Assembly: GCA_013397435.1 (NCBI GenBank)
Contig: VZRG01001055.1
Coordinates: 124,001-188,000 of the forward strand
Reading direction: 5' to 3'
DNA from: Erythrocercus mccallii
Taxonomy: Eukaryota > Chordata > Aves > Passeriformes > Dicruridae
Length of the DNA stretch: 64,000 nucleotides
A program made the position numbers and the translations under genes. Under the pieces are notes generated by a model. That model was given only the letters and a program-made list of their open reading frames with translations. It ran no database searches and was not told where the DNA came from. Shown here piece after piece: positions 25,105 through 38,700 of this stretch. Every line of letters starts with the position of its first letter. The first letter of the stretch is position 1.

Positions 25105-28035
25105 ATTTTTTTGCTCTTATTCCCTTTACATCAGATCGAAATGAATTATTTTTATTCTGTTGGAAGAGGCGATTGGAGCTGCATGTTGGCTGGCCAAAGC
25201 CACTAAGGAAAACAATTACTGGCACCCAGAAAGGAATTTAGAAGATGTGGGAGAACAAAGGGAGAACAGAAATTTTTCTGAGTAGTTGTCTGACTTCTAC
25301 GATTTCCTTTTTATTATTTGTGTGTGCTAGATTTGTCTCCCTTGTCATGTTAGTATAAATGTTGTATTTTAGAATATGATCATTGATTTCAGGATGGGTC
25401 CATTAGCTTTTCCTTAGCTGAGAATCAATAGATACAATTATTTTTCAATGAGATAATTCAGGATGGTATTCAGAGAATGATCTTTATCCAGTATAAATAT
25501 GAAACAAAAGTAAATTTTATTTTGTTTGATTTCAGAAGACATTTTCCTCAAAAACTGGGTTTTTTTAGGTTTTAGGGTTTTTTGAACTGATAGAAATAGT
25601 TATGGGGATAAAAGACATTCTATTAAAGAAAAAGAACATAAAAAATTCATTGCAGTCACTAAGAGCACTTAGGATATGGTCAGGTTCTGGTGTTCTCAGA
25701 TCACTGATATTTTATAATACTCAAAATAATTTTAAATTATTATAGCAATTGTAAAAGTATTTTAAATAATGTGTTCCTTATTCTTTAAAGAATTCAGGAT
25801 GTATCTGTAATTTAATGATGGTGCTAGGGAAGCTGAATAGGAGAATAGGACCAAGAAACTTAGAAAAAGCTCTATTATTGCTCTGGTTATTTGTCCCATA
25901 TAATAAATAAGATGTTTATATTTAACTTCACTGTCATGCAGCCCTAGAAAAAGTTTAATGTACAGCTCCACAATAGCTATTTTCCTGGGAAAAAATGTCC
26001 TTCTTTACCTTAGACACATTTTTTCAGTAATATTTATTCTTCTCCAGTGTGGAGATATCAAGCACAGACCCATTCTAATGCTTCTGACCAGAAGTCAACA
26101 CAGTGTTTATGCAGAGTTCTTTTGCCTTTCTACAGAAGGGAATGTGTAACAAATAACAATAAAGAGCCAACCAAAGGCAGTTCTTCTGATTTTTTTTCAT
26201 TTATTTCAGTAATTTTTCATGATTTTGCTGGATTCTGAGACAAATTAATTCACTCACGGTTAATCCTTAAAGTATTTCTCCCATATGCACTCCAACCAAA
26301 CTCACAAGTGCCCTAAAAGTCTTCATTCCTTATATATGTAGTCTGTCATTTTCTGTTATTTGTATAAAGAATTTATATTATATGACTTCTTAACAAGTGT
26401 TTTTTTGTAGTCCCAGTTAAATAGCTTGGTATGTAATGCAGAGGCTAATGCCTCTCAAAATGTCCCCAGAGAAGTGATCAGTGAGAGATCCTGTTTTCAT
26501 AGCCCTGTGCTGGAATTCAAAACACAGAAAAAAACCTTTCCATCAATGTCTTTAGAGTCCTATCTTTATAACTGTCTGCTACCTAGCATAGGGATATTAA
26601 GGAAAGATGGATTCTAGCCCTTTCTGCCTTCCCAGACAATCATGTTCTTATAAAAGCAGTTTAAGTAAAAAAAAAATTTCAGGCATCAATTGAAAAATTT
26701 ACTAGATCAGTCCCCTGGGAGAACAAGTCTTAAAAAAAGTCCGATACATTTTAGAGAGTGTCCTAAAGAACCATTTGGACCTGACCATGGCAGAACAAGT
26801 GCTAGGGCAGAGCTGAGTTGGAAGTCTGGCACCATGGGACCTGTCCAGTAGCACAGGAACAGCTCAAACTGTGCAGACTCCCCAAGGAACTGCTATTCTG
26901 CCTTACATGCTGCAGAGCTAATTTCTTCCCTCCCTATTCTGATTCCATCAGTCATGCCTCAGCTTAAGCAACAGGAAAAGCAGAGAAAATCATGCCGTAG
27001 TGAAACAAAAGAAAATATAGGCTAAATAATAAGAAACTAATAATAATAAAAAAAATAATTTAAAAGGGATACAAGAATAAAAATTGAAACAATATGTACC
27101 TAGAAAGAAAAATATTACATATCTTATGATGTTTTTCAAGATATCAAGATGTCTTATGATATCATAAATTGTTTAAAAAGCTTTATGTGACCATAAATTT
27201 TTTTAAAAAAATTATAACTGCTAAAGATACAAGAGTTGGAAGACTTACAGTAATATTGTTCCAAATTTATAAAGTCCTGCATTTCTTAAATTCACATATG
27301 TATATTTATACATATACCTACATTCACACATACACGTAAGTACCTGTATATTTCAAAGGCAGATATTTAGGTACAAAATCTACAACAAAACAAATTCTTA
27401 CTAGAATCTCGTTGTGTCAGTCACAAAAATACTGTAAGGCAAAATTCATCAATGATCTAAAATTAAGTTGTCTACAATGAAATACCATCAGGAATTAAGT
27501 AGAGCAGTAGAAGAGGTTAGCTAGGAACTTATCTCCTAAAATAAAACTCTGACAAAATATCTTATAATAATTAATTTTAATTTCATCTTTTTAAAGAAAG
27601 TTATAACTGCTATTATCTGAACTGATGTTTACTGTGTGAAAATAATAATTATATGTTATACAAATATCCCTTTTCACAAGTTCTTGTGAGGAATACAGAA
27701 TACAGTTATAAAAGACTGCCAAAATGCTATTGTATGCCATATTCAAATATAAGTCCTGAACTTTTCAATTGCCAGAGGAACAGGAAAGATTCTCCTAATG
27801 CTCTTTTTCCTACTTCTGTTGATTAACATCAGTTTTTATATAAACTCAGACAAGTTAAATGATCTGTGGCAGTGTTTGTTATTGAATATTGCAAGGGATT
27901 AGATTTCATATATTCAGCAATACATTAAATGTGCCTGAAGAAAAACGTGGAACCAATAAACTACTAGGTTATAGTTTATGATATCATATGTTGTCATCAA
28001 AGTGGGTGAACAGCAGCCTCCTAAATTCAGAGTCT

Positions 28036-28080
28036 GAATTTTAGGTGCTGTAATTTAGGTGCTGAATTTTAGGTGCTGTA
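28036..28080. repeat. Three tandem copies of a ~14-15-mer
   Basis: The motif AATTTTAGGTGCTG occurs three times in a row with small gains or losses of T between copies (near 28037, 28051 and 28065). The next bases, taaaagtgct, look like a decayed further unit. Confidence 0.75.
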
Positions 28081-30861
28081 AAAGTGCTATGTCTTCAAGA
28101 ATGAATCCTGGATTTAGAATCTAGCAGGAGGTAAAATAAAATTAGAATTCAGCACTTTCCAACCTAAAATCAGCCCCATGAACATTTTCTAATTCAATGA
28201 ACACAAAAAAAAGTCTTACCATAGGCTTGCCCAATTATTTCATGTACAAGTCATTAAGAAAATAATGGAAGGACCTTAGAAAGAATTAAGAGTATGGTTA
28301 AAAAATACTTTAGATGAAAACAACTTTTCTGTTGACAAGTAATTCAAAACAATACAAAAGTTCCAACAAACTCTCCTAGGCTGTGGGCAATTCAATAAGT
28401 TTGAGGAAACAGCTCAGCCCCAAAACAGAAATAAATATATTTTCACTACTTTTGCTACAAACAACAGTACCTTGTCATTAAACACATGCCAAACAACTGC
28501 ATTTTGTCTGCCAACTGCATGTGGTTCCTTGTGACACATACACACATGAGAATTATGTTCTGCATGCAACTGTTTATTTCTGCGAATTTGTAATGTATCC
28601 TACAGGCAACAGACTTGTGTTTAAGATATTGTAATATTGGAGAATGAAACAACAAAGACTCATGTAAGGAAACTGCATTAAAATGTTCATAGCTTTTGCA
28701 ATAAAGTTGAAATCACTTGCTCCTTGTTTGCAACATGTTTATTAGCTACTACTTATATTATGAAATGTTTTCCTCTGAACAAAAAGGTCACTTTTTCAAT
28801 TTTTTTAAGAGTTTTAAGTACAAGATTGACCTACATATTCTCTTTGTCTGCTAGCTTAGCTAATATTTCTGAATACTATAACATAAGCACATCAAAGGCA
28901 GGTTTAGGTTTATCCAGCCTAAACCTGAACTTCTCATTCCGATGAATAGAAGGCCAACACGTACATGTGGATTTAACAAAACTGTCCTGTCTGCAATCCA
29001 TTTAGTCATTTGCTTATGCCTTTCCTTTATATTTCCCAAATATATTTTTATTCCCTGTGTCATTCCAAGTCACATAAAAAATTTAAAAGCATAACTTAAT
29101 GGAGCAGAGTATTTATATCTGGGAGAACTGGTCCTAATCCTTTTCTTATTTTTTTCTATTTATTCTCCTAGTAATGATGAGCCTACAGCAGCATTTCAGA
29201 TTATTTCCTCACAAGACATTGCAAAAGACAGGAAGTACAATTATAATTGTGACATCAATCAGCTTCTGAACTCCTTTCTTAAAACTTTGGAGTAGGAATT
29301 TAGAATTAATATGTCACAACACTATTGCTAGGTAATGATATTCTAATCGAATGGCTCTTCACTACACAAATGATAAATATTAAGTATTGAATATATTAAA
29401 AAATCTTACGTCTTGATAATTATTGACATGTAACTGTATTTTATATTATTTGATTTATAGTTGGAAACCCCTTAAAATATTATCACATCTTTTTACTATT
29501 ATTATAAGTATTCTTTATTTATTACCTAAAATTAAGGAGAGTACATCCTCTCGGAGAAATTACTTAAACATATAATTAGATTATTTCAATGGTTAAGTGG
29601 TAAAATTAATGCTAAGCATTGATGCTAAGCAGTGGGGAATGAATGAAATATGACACCCACCTTAAAATATGTCTGAAGTAACAGCTGAAGTACAATAGAT
29701 GATAGAGAAAAACCTATGCAGGACCAAGTGCTCCATGTCACTCACCTAATTGTTAAAATATAGCGCTGCCCCTGAGAGAGGTGAAATCTTCATGGGACAT
29801 TATTTTTTGCAACAATTTTCTCTTCTGTTAGCAAATGTTGGTTAAAGTATTTCTTGCCTACCTGACCCAGTTACATTCAGTAACAGCAATACTTCAAATA
29901 TTTCCTGCCAAGGCTATGTCTTCCACTGTGTCTTGGACTGTGATGGTGTCAATTATCTAATAAGACTTTTCCACCCCAATCTTCTATGTCTTAGAATAAT
30001 ACAGTTTGTTAAAAAAATATATGAAAGAGAAAAGCAATGAAAATATCATTCCACAGTCTTACTGAGGATTCCTTTTGTAAAATACAGATATTTTGCTCAA
30101 ACTGAAAATTATATTTACTTATTTAATCAAGTAACTTTTTTCCTCATTTAAAAGATAACATGTTTTCCCCATTATCAAAGCTGATTTTGAACATAACTAC
30201 TGAAATACTAAAGCAGATGTTCAACAATAGCTCTATTTTTCTCGTGAGAATATTGAAAGTGAATTTTTGAGGGTTATGCTGGTATAATTTCTTTGCACCA
30301 AATGAAAAATGGCTTTTTCCATAGGTTTGTTTACCACAACTCAAAACATTGCCAAGGTAACAGAGTTCATTCAAGTTCTATTAGAAGCACACAATCTCTT
30401 TATGAAAATCATCATTAGGTTGCCAAATTATCAAAACATCTTTAAATATGAGCTACCTTTTTGGTTTCTTATGACAAGCATGGAAAATTTGTTTCCATAA
30501 CAATGATGGCCCCCTCAAGCATGCAAGAAAGTATGTGGAAGGATCTTCAGATCACTTGGTTCAGACTTGCTACCAGCAAATTCTTTTGTTGCAATAATAG
30601 TAGGGTTATATTTAAAGTATTCTATAACTTTTCCTTTTCCTAAAATGAAAATTTAGCCCAATCAGGAAAACTTTTGGAATTTTTGAGAGACAAACCTAAA
30701 ATATAGTCCTATAAAAAAGATATAAATTAAAATATTATGCAGTAAATCTATTATTCAAACATTTTTGTTGGTTTTGATCAAACTACAGTAACTGCTGGGT
30801 TATTGTGAGATGCAGTAGAAAAGTAGGGAAGCCTACTTTATTGTCCTTATCCAAGTCAGAG

Positions 30862-31186
30862 CTGGCATGTCTTCATGAGAGGAAAGTCCTGCTTATCTAA
30901 CCTGAATTCATTGTACGACAAAGTAACCCACCTAACTGATCAAAGGAAGCCAGCATATGTAACCTTTTTGGATTTCAGTAATGACTTAGATACAGTCTCT
31001 CCCAGTATCCTTCTGGACAAAATATCCAGCAAAGAGCTGGATAAGCACATCATGGGGTGGGACAGGCACAAAGGTTTACACCAGACCAGGGACCCTTCAC
31101 TAGTAGGATTCTGCAGGGCTCCATCCTTAGCCCTTTGCTCTTCAACATCTTCCGAAATGACCTGGGCACAGGACTGAAAGGGATTC
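30862..31186 (+). mobile_element. CR1 LINE, sense, 5' part of a split copy
   Basis: Reverse-transcriptase part of a + strand CR1. Translation from 30875 gives SCLSNLNSLYDKVTHLTD, then LDFSNDLDTVSPSILLDKI (about 30968-31024), which matches the family's motif A region LDFSKAFDTVS. After a frameshift, nucleotides 31109-31186 correspond to the region reading ILQGSILSPLLFNIF. The sequence stops abruptly at 31186, where an LTR is inserted, and resumes at 31866 with the next expected CR1 segment. The 5' edge is a truncation at about 30862; the exact base is uncertain. Confidence 0.9.
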
Positions 31187-31336
31187 CATCCTGGGGTGAC
31201 TTTACAATGCTAAACTGTATTCCCGTTCTTCTGTTTAGCATAGAAATAAGTTTTGTACATTTAAAAGTAGATACGAGAGCGAAGAGGCAGAGAAGGAAAA
31301 GTGGCGAATTTTTTCTCGGATGTAGTCAAAAACATA

Positions 31337-31344
31337 GATATAAG
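31337..31344 (+). promoter_or_regulatory. TATA-like element of the nested LTR
   Basis: GATATAAG, about 150 bases into the LTR and about 385 bases upstream of its AATAAA, is in the expected place for the core promoter at the U3/R border. Whether it is still used is unknown. Confidence 0.5.
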
Positions 31345-31727
31345 AGCTTCAGCTCTCTCTCTGAGTGCATGTTTTCTGCAGCACGGACAGGGAGCATTAG
31401 AGAGCTCTCCTTTGCTTTTGGTTAGTGTTTTTTAGTTAGCTGAGGCCAGAAGTTTTTTGGAACTGTTCAGCTCTTGTGTGGTCTGGGAACACCAGGACTA
31501 TTGTCCGAAGGCCCTAAAGCTGCACTTCAGCCAGGACACCGGACCTGAGCCCCGGAGAAAGAGAGAGAGCAAAGCCCTGGAGACTGAAAGAAAGCTGAGG
31601 ACACACCCACGAAAAGGACTCTGAACTACAAGAGGACTTTCTGAATTTGCCATCTCTTCAGAACAGCAAGAGGTTCTACTGTTTAATATTATTCATTTTC
31701 TCAGGTTTGTGAATATTTTGCTTGTTA

Positions 31728-31733
31728 AATAAA
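31728..31733 (+). terminator. Polyadenylation signal of the nested LTR
   Basis: AATAAA near the R/U5 border, followed by a T-rich stretch and 'gaattggttggggg', a GT-rich downstream element. It is a normal LTR polyadenylation arrangement. Confidence 0.6.
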
Positions 31734-31865
31734 CAGGTTTTTTCCACTTTTCTCGAAGGAGACCTCTGTGTCCTTTGAATTGGTTGGGGGATGGGCAGCT
31801 TGAATTTGCTATATGGAGTAGACAATTTCAAAAGTTTCCTCCCAAATTTGCCCTAAACCAGGACA

Positions 31866-32779
31866 GATACTGAGCAAGTTCACAGCTAATACAAAGCTGG
31901 GAGGAGCTGTTGACCCCTCAGAGGTAGAGAGGCCCTGCAGAGAGACCCTCAACAAAAGGGTTAGGTAGTCACCAACTGTATGAAACTCAACAAGGGAATA
32001 TTCCAGATTCTGCGCCTGGGGTGGGGCAACCCTGGATGTACAGACAGACTGGGGAATAAGAAGCTGGAAAACAGTGCCGTGGAAAGGGTCCTGGGGGTCC
32101 TGGTTGATGGCAAGTTGAACATGGGCCAGCAGTGCCCTGGCGGCCAGGAGGGCCATCTGGATCAGCATTGCCAGCCGGGCAAGGGAGGGGATCATCCTGC
32201 TCTGCTCTGCTCTGCTCTGCTCTGCTCTGCTCTGCTCTGCACTGCACTGAGACAGCCTCAGCTCAAGTGCTGGGGGCAGTTTTGGGTGCCACAATATAAG
32301 AAGGGTCTAAAGTTATTAGAAAGTGCCCAAAGAAGGGCAGTGAAGAAACAAAGATTATGAAGGGCCTTGAGGGGAAGTCTTATGAGGAGTGGCTGAAGTC
32401 ACTTGGTCTGTTCAACCTGCAGAAGAGGAGGCTGAGGGGAGACCTCACTGAAGTTACAACTTCCCTGTCAGGGGAAGAGGAGAGGCAGACACTGGTCTCT
32501 TCTCTGTGGTGATCAGTGACAGGACCCAAGGGAATGGCCTGAAGTTGTGCCAGGGGAGGTTTAGGTTGGCAATCAGGATAAGGTTTTTCACTCAGAGGAT
32601 GGTTGGTTCACTGGAACAAAGAAGTGGTCACAGCACCAGCCTGACAGAGTTCAAAGATCATTTGGACAATGCTCTCAGGCACATGATGTGACTCTTGGAG
32701 TGTCCTGTGCAGGGACAGAAGTTAGACTCAATAATCCTTGTGAATCCTTTCCAACTTAACATATTCTTTGATTCTGTGA
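31866..32779 (+). mobile_element. CR1 LINE, sense, 3' part of the split copy
   Basis: Continuation of the CR1 after the LTR. It opens with actgagcaagttcacagctaat, encoding SKFTAN where the family has SKFADD, so the catalytic box is destroyed. It then runs through the C-terminal region: LGVLVDGKLNMGQQC, FWVPQYKK, QRRAVKKQR and, after frameshifts, the rest of the reading frame (from 32506: SDRTQGNGLKLCQGRFRLAIR). The 3' UTR ends in 'cctttccaacttaacatattctttgattctgtga', a decayed CR1 tail. A TGCTC microsatellite (32198-32240) interrupts the reverse transcriptase. Confidence 0.93.
32198..32240 (+). repeat. Pure (TGCTC)n microsatellite inside CR1
   Basis: Eight full uninterrupted TGCTC units plus three bases, 43 bp in all, sit at the CR1 codons that normally read roughly P-L-Y-S-A-L. 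The expansion grew from a native ctgctctgc-like sequence. Three units equal five codons, so the repeat reads as Leu-Leu-Cys-Ser-Ala in one frame. Purity suggests recent or continuing slippage. Confidence 0.9.
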
Positions 32780-35700
32780 AAATGTATTTTGTAATAAATG
32801 ATATTAGACAGAAAATATAATGCAGTTATTCCTCTGGGCATTCCTAACAAGTTTAGTCTGAAGTGTGTCAGACTGTCAGACCTTTCTGATCAGTTCTTTC
32901 TGATTTAGTGATGAAACCATCGCATCTGAAATAAAGTCAAAAGAGAAAGGTCCTATTTACCCATTATCTTGTAGATTGCAATGATGATTTCTATTTCTCA
33001 AAAAAAACCCCCAATATCATTAATGTTTCTCACAAAAATAGAATATTAAATTTATCATTTATTCTTCTTTTCTTTGCATCAGTTTCTGGAAGTAAAAATC
33101 AAAATCAAAAGAAAGAATTTTTTTGATAAATAAGGATAGATTTGGAAAATGGAAGGGCAGAGGTACTCCTTTTGGGGAAGAGAGAAAAGTATTTCTTCAC
33201 CTGTGTAACACTATAACAATGGAAATAAAGTACAATAACAAGCCTGAAAGTGTGACGGTCCTTGTGATGAACTCAACAGATCCAAGACAATCCAAGGCTC
33301 ACTAACAATGTAGAAAAAATATTTAAATATATTATTTTTATTTTCAGTATCATCTATATAGGCTTTGCTCTTTTGGGAAAACTAGGAAGTCTATGAACTG
33401 GATAGATGATTTGTACATGAGCTTTTTACCTTTAACTTTTTAATACAAATAAGTAATTCTTCTAATTTTAATATATATGGCAACCAGCAATTCACTGTAA
33501 GGGTAAAATTAATTTCTCATTGCAGCTTTCAAATTACACTGTATTTATCTATCAGAATGGAAAGGCTGCATCTTCTAATCTCTTTTTCCTCTCTGAGTAT
33601 CTCTATTGAACAAATATTAAACAACTATTGAATAAAGATGCATCTTTTCTCCTCTTGTGAAAGACTGAATAAGATTGCACAGGTCTTATTTCAACATTTA
33701 GTGCTAGCTATTTTTCTTCCTTATTTCTACTGAGATCTTTCATTTAAAGTATATTACCCTTATGAAAACTTCACAAAGATGGTTTATATGAATTAAATAT
33801 CTACTATTTAGAGAGATAATAACATGTTGATTTTCTCTGTGATGCTGAATTCATTACTGTTGATTTCAACATTCCTGTTATTTTGGATTTACTCTTCTAA
33901 TACAATAGCTACTGAGGTGATATATAGATAAGAATGATTAAGAACCTCTCAGTGCATCTTTTTCAGAAAAAGCACCACTTCTTTCTTTTGCTCCTAAGCA
34001 TTTTATAACTTAAATTAACAAATCACCTGGCACAGCTGGTGGTGAGTAATATGCACTCTGAGATAAGCTTCTTGATGACAAGCAGGTGATCTCTCTCTCC
34101 ACAACCTTCTCTAAACTTTCTCTGCCTTTCACAGAACACACAGTTGTGTTTCATGGGATACTTGTAAAGTTGAGTGGAATAATGTAACCTTCAGTTTTCA
34201 TGCCCCCATAGAAGTGGGAAACTTCACAAATTTTATACAGTTAGATGAGGCATAACTTTTTGTATTACCTTGCTTTTCCTATAGTCCTTTAGAAACACTA
34301 TGTGTACAGCCTCAAGTTTGCAGACCAAAGCTTGAAGGTGTCTTTGTAAAACTAATGGAGGAAAAACCAAAAGTCTAATTATTACAATGATTATTGCAAT
34401 GATTATAATATTTTAAACAGAGAATTTTCCATTAGCAATGATTTTTTAAAAAGGATATTCCATAAAATGCTTAAATTTAGGCACAGATCAAGAGGAGGAG
34501 CTAAATACTTCCAAGAAACAGTGCTTCAGTGTCAGTCATAAACTGGCATATGATTTTAAGCTCTATCTCTTCTATTAAAATGGAAGAAAGATTCTGTGTA
34601 CAGAGGAATGATCATCACTGCTGACCTGTTGGTTATGTTTTCCCAGTGCAGACCAGGAGGTTGAGATCTCCTCTTCATTGCAGGGGTATACAAGTGCATC
34701 TTTTGTCTGAGTGAGATAATATTGCCATTATTTTTCAATTAATCTGTGCCTGATCTATTTATAGATTTCTGTAACCTGAGAACTTGGTATAAGAAAAGAG
34801 ATTATACACCAGTTTCTCAGCTTTTAAAATGTAAACAAAAGACAAAGAATTGAGACAGGCAAAGGAAGAAAAAGGTGAAGGCAAGAAGAGGGAAAAGTAT
34901 TCAATTTGTCAAAACATCACATCTGAATAGCTGAAGGATTAAAAGCACAATCAAATTTTCAGGATATCCTGTGACCAGTGTTCAGTTTTGCATATGCTTG
35001 CATAAAAAGACAAAGAATATAATAAGAGAATATTTATAAATAAGCATATTTTCACATAAGTGACAAATCATATATAATGCATTCCTTCAGTGGATTTGTA
35101 GGTGTTGTTAGCAGGATTGATATGATTTGATAACTGGAACTACTGAGTGCCATAGTGGCACTTCTGGGCACTTTCAGTCCATCAACTAATGCATTTATGC
35201 ACTTCTGTAAAAACTGGAACACCACTATGTATATATCAATAGAGCACAAGAGCTCAGAAGATCCTGTTAATGAACTAATTTTGCATATGATTTTTGTAAG
35301 ATATATTTGGTAACTGTAGTAAGAAAATACCTTGTGATGAAAATTATCTAGCAGAAATAAGAACCTCTCCCCATGTCTTCTTTACTTCCTTCAGAAATAA
35401 GAAAAACATGAAACCTGTTTGTTTAAATTCACAACAAACTTTTTGACTGTTTCAATTTTGTCTCTCCAATAAGAAAGATTTGTACTTGTACTTTTAATTG
35501 TTGGGTTTGCAGATCAGACAACATCTGTTCTAAAATTTTCTTCTAAGAAAATCTGTGGGTAATTTAGGTGTTTTCTTTGGTTTTTGAATTACATTTTACA
35601 ATTACAATTACATTTTAACTTTTTAAGACACCAAACAACCAAATTACCTCTATTTCGGAAAATTAGAGACTATGAATATCAGTGCAATATTTTCTCCAAA

Positions 35701-38700
35701 ATCAAAAGTATGCTGTTCCCAGGGTGTTGATCTGCAAGAGTCTGGAGATTTTAACAAAAGTGCATGCAGAAGTTAAGGGTGCTGCATGACTTCACTTTAT
35801 ACCTTTCTTTGTCATAACAGTATAATTTTCAGAGGGACTGAAATAAGGAAAACAGCTCAATTGAAGCAAGTCAAACAATCCACTGCATTCTTGGATTATC
35901 TTCTCCTACTTGTTTGATGATGCAGCCCTCCACACAAATGGTTATGCTGACAAGCATATGGTGTTATTTGCGTAGGAACAGTTCCAGGAGTTCCAGGAAG
36001 CATTAAAACAGCTTCCTCACCAAAGCCAGAACCTCATGATGCATTTACTTCCTCTGGCCTACAAAGCCCTTTTTTCTCAATTACCCCATTAATTCCAATC
36101 AGTGAGACCATGAGTTGCCAAAGATAGATTTGAAATATATCTTCAGCAAAAGATTAGATGTCCCAGCGATATAATTTTTAATAAAAGCAGGAGTCAGAAT
36201 ATTTTTCCTTAATTTTTTTCATAAACTAAATAACACTGTAAACCAGTAATCATTTCTCTTTGTTCAAGTATAGCCACATACAGCTTCCATGTCTCTGTGA
36301 ACAGCAGTTTATGCATTCACAGGTTTATGTGGACATAGAATATAAATATGAACATGCATCCTTATTTAAGGATATTGTACAAACAGGAATATCTCTTGTG
36401 ATACCCAACAGTCTTGCATCTTAGTAACAATGGCTTTCAGGGATAACTTCAAAAAGCAGAATCTTGAAGTATAATAATAAAGTCATAATTTCTAGTCTGT
36501 TGCACTTATAGTTCAGGAAAGCATATTCAACGTTCATAATTTCTGTATAAATTGTGTGATATGTGTATTTGCTGCACTGTAGAAATGGCAAAGGCCCAGG
36601 CTACTGATTCTTTGCTTCACTGCTTTTAATGCAAGTCATCTAACAAGGTAATGAGGTAGACAACAGGAAATATGATATTAATTTTCCATTGCCTATTCAA
36701 ATCTTTTTCTTATAAGAGTTTTTTTTTATTTACCTTAACTATCACCTAGTCAGAGACATCATTATTTGTATCTATTTAAGCAGAACAGTATAAGTTACTG
36801 CAACATAGAATTTACCATTGCTAACATTATACCTTGCCTACAGCAAGACAGTAAAAACTTGGCTTTTCAAAGCAAAAACATTTTTATGTAATGCTGCAGT
36901 TGATTTCCTTTTCTACAACTGATTTTTATTCTATTCCATAGCAAGCACTTTCAGCAAATTTAAAGATTATCTGCAATAGGTATTCTTGGAATAAACCTGC
37001 TGTAGTTATACAAAGAGTTCTATAAACTATTCCTATAGATGCGTCTTACAGTTTAAAATCTGTAGATTAAGGAGACCATCACAGCATTTTATATGCTGAG
37101 GTAGGCAAAAAATTCACAGTGGAGCAAATATTTCTTTGGGGCTTGAGCATATACTCCACATACATATCAGGATATAGTACTGAATCAAGTAAACTTTTTT
37201 ATTATTTTTAGAAACATCTTCATTTAGACCAAGTCTCCACCATGAAAATTACCTCTTTTTCTACCTATAAAGCAACATGTATTAAGGAATAAACAGCCAG
37301 TATTCCCAGTACAAAGTTTCTCATCTCCCAGCACCACAGCAGCTAGGAAAACAGTCCAAAGCTCTTTTTGAGCAGTGGAATATTGGTTGAAGTGTATTTC
37401 AGATTTCCATTCAAACAGTCTTTGAAACAATGGCATTTCCAGAGAAATATCCTCTGATCTAGAAGAGCTGCTATTTGCCACATGAGTAAGCTGTATCATT
37501 GATTGAAAATACACAGAAGTTGAAAGGACTTGGACAATGATACAAAGGGCTTGTTCACTGTAATGTGACTAGCTTTCAGCATACTGCCCTGTGATGTTGA
37601 AGTTAGAACATGGCCCCAAATAAATCCTGCGTTCTCAGGTGGGCTGTTTGGCACAGGAAGAGCAAGGACGTGCTCTTGGATAGACTGTGAGAGGATTGTT
37701 CCCAGAGGCCATCAGAGTTCCAAACACATCCTTGGCAGAGGAATCTAGGCATCTTCAGCTGACAAAGTTTCTGCCCTTTTGCAGGGACAAGACACTAGCA
37801 ACAAGCTGCCTCACCATCATTTACTGGCACTTCATAGCTTGTGGTGCCCTTCAGTATGTTGCTCAGGCAAGGTTTGTTGTGGGTGGTTTTGAACTGGGAC
37901 TGGTTATTTCTCTAGAGTGTTTTCTGAACCAAGAAAGGACATACATGTACTTTAAATTCTTCCTTCAAACATATCTATTAAGAAAACAAGTAATATTAGA
38001 GTTTTCTAATATATAATTCTTGGCAGTGGTAATAGCTTCTTTGCAGGACTTAGGAACTAGATCCTTTAGGACTGAAAATTTAAAAATATTCCGTCTTTGC
38101 TCTCTATTTTACCAGGAAGCTGTGCTTTTGCATTTCTTTAATTGTAGAGACCCTGTTTTCTGTTACTCAGTTCATTAGCAGTGCAAAAGACTCGAGGCTC
38201 TGGTGATAGTTTTTTGAGATTTACCTTTCTCAAAGATCAATAGAAAAAGCAAAGTCATGACATAATTTCTCATTTTATAATGGGGAATTTATTCAAGCAT
38301 TTTTTAGGTACCATTTATCACTGAAGACACCTTACAATTCAATGTCTTCTTTTGCACCTAAGTATACCCGAAATCTTTTAAATTCCCGTGAAACTCACTC
38401 TGGATTTTCTTTCTTTTTTTTCTTCATTTTCACTTAGTATCTCAGCTCTGTCTTGCAACAAGAAATTCTGACACAATTAAGTTTTATGCTTGCATGTTTG
38501 AAGAATAGTCTTTAATAACAAGAGGCTTGTGAAAATTAAAAATTATTTGTTTTGAAGATGTATTTGAGAACATGGGGACAAAGTAAGTTTTCAGTATGGA
38601 AACTATCCTTTTTCTTTTTCTCTTGAATTATTTCTGTATGAAATAATTGAAACAATGTTCATTTTTTGCATAGCAGCCAGAAAATCAGACACTGCTTAGA

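Larger units (their letters stand above)
22076..30861. other. Non-coding AT-rich DNA, no gene seen
   Basis: No coding region or recognised transposon across almost 9 kb. A short CA run at 22079-22088, a TG/TA microsatellite at 24776-24808, a 12-bp triplet repeat at 25069-25104 and a 15-bp triplet repeat near 28036-28080 are listed separately or noted here. The open frames are short, overlapping and AT-driven. Confidence 0.7.
31187..31865 (+). mobile_element. Solo LTR of an endogenous retrovirus, nested in CR1
   Basis: A 679-bp solo LTR lying inside the CR1. Its ends form an inverted repeat: CATCCTGG at the start (a TGTCCTGG with its TG decayed to CA) and CCAGGACA at the end. It is flanked by a 5-bp target duplication with one mismatch, GATTC (31182-31186) and GATAC (31866-31870). 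Internal signals fit the + strand: a TATA-like GATATAAG at 31337-31344 and an AATAAA at 31728-31733. No gag, pol or env sequence is present, as expected after recombination between two LTRs. The 5-bp duplication suggests an ERVL or ERV1 type, but I cannot name the family with certainty. Confidence 0.88.

Noticed and set aside
24776..28080. Short direct repeats as a CRISPR-like array
   Set aside because: The units are contiguous with no spacers, and the DNA is vertebrate. They are small tandem repeats.
31809..32294. 161-codon minus-strand open frame, the longest in the window, with repeated AEQSR
   Set aside because: It is the antisense of a sense CR1 plus the end of the nested LTR. The AEQSR repeat is the reverse translation of the TGCTC microsatellite.
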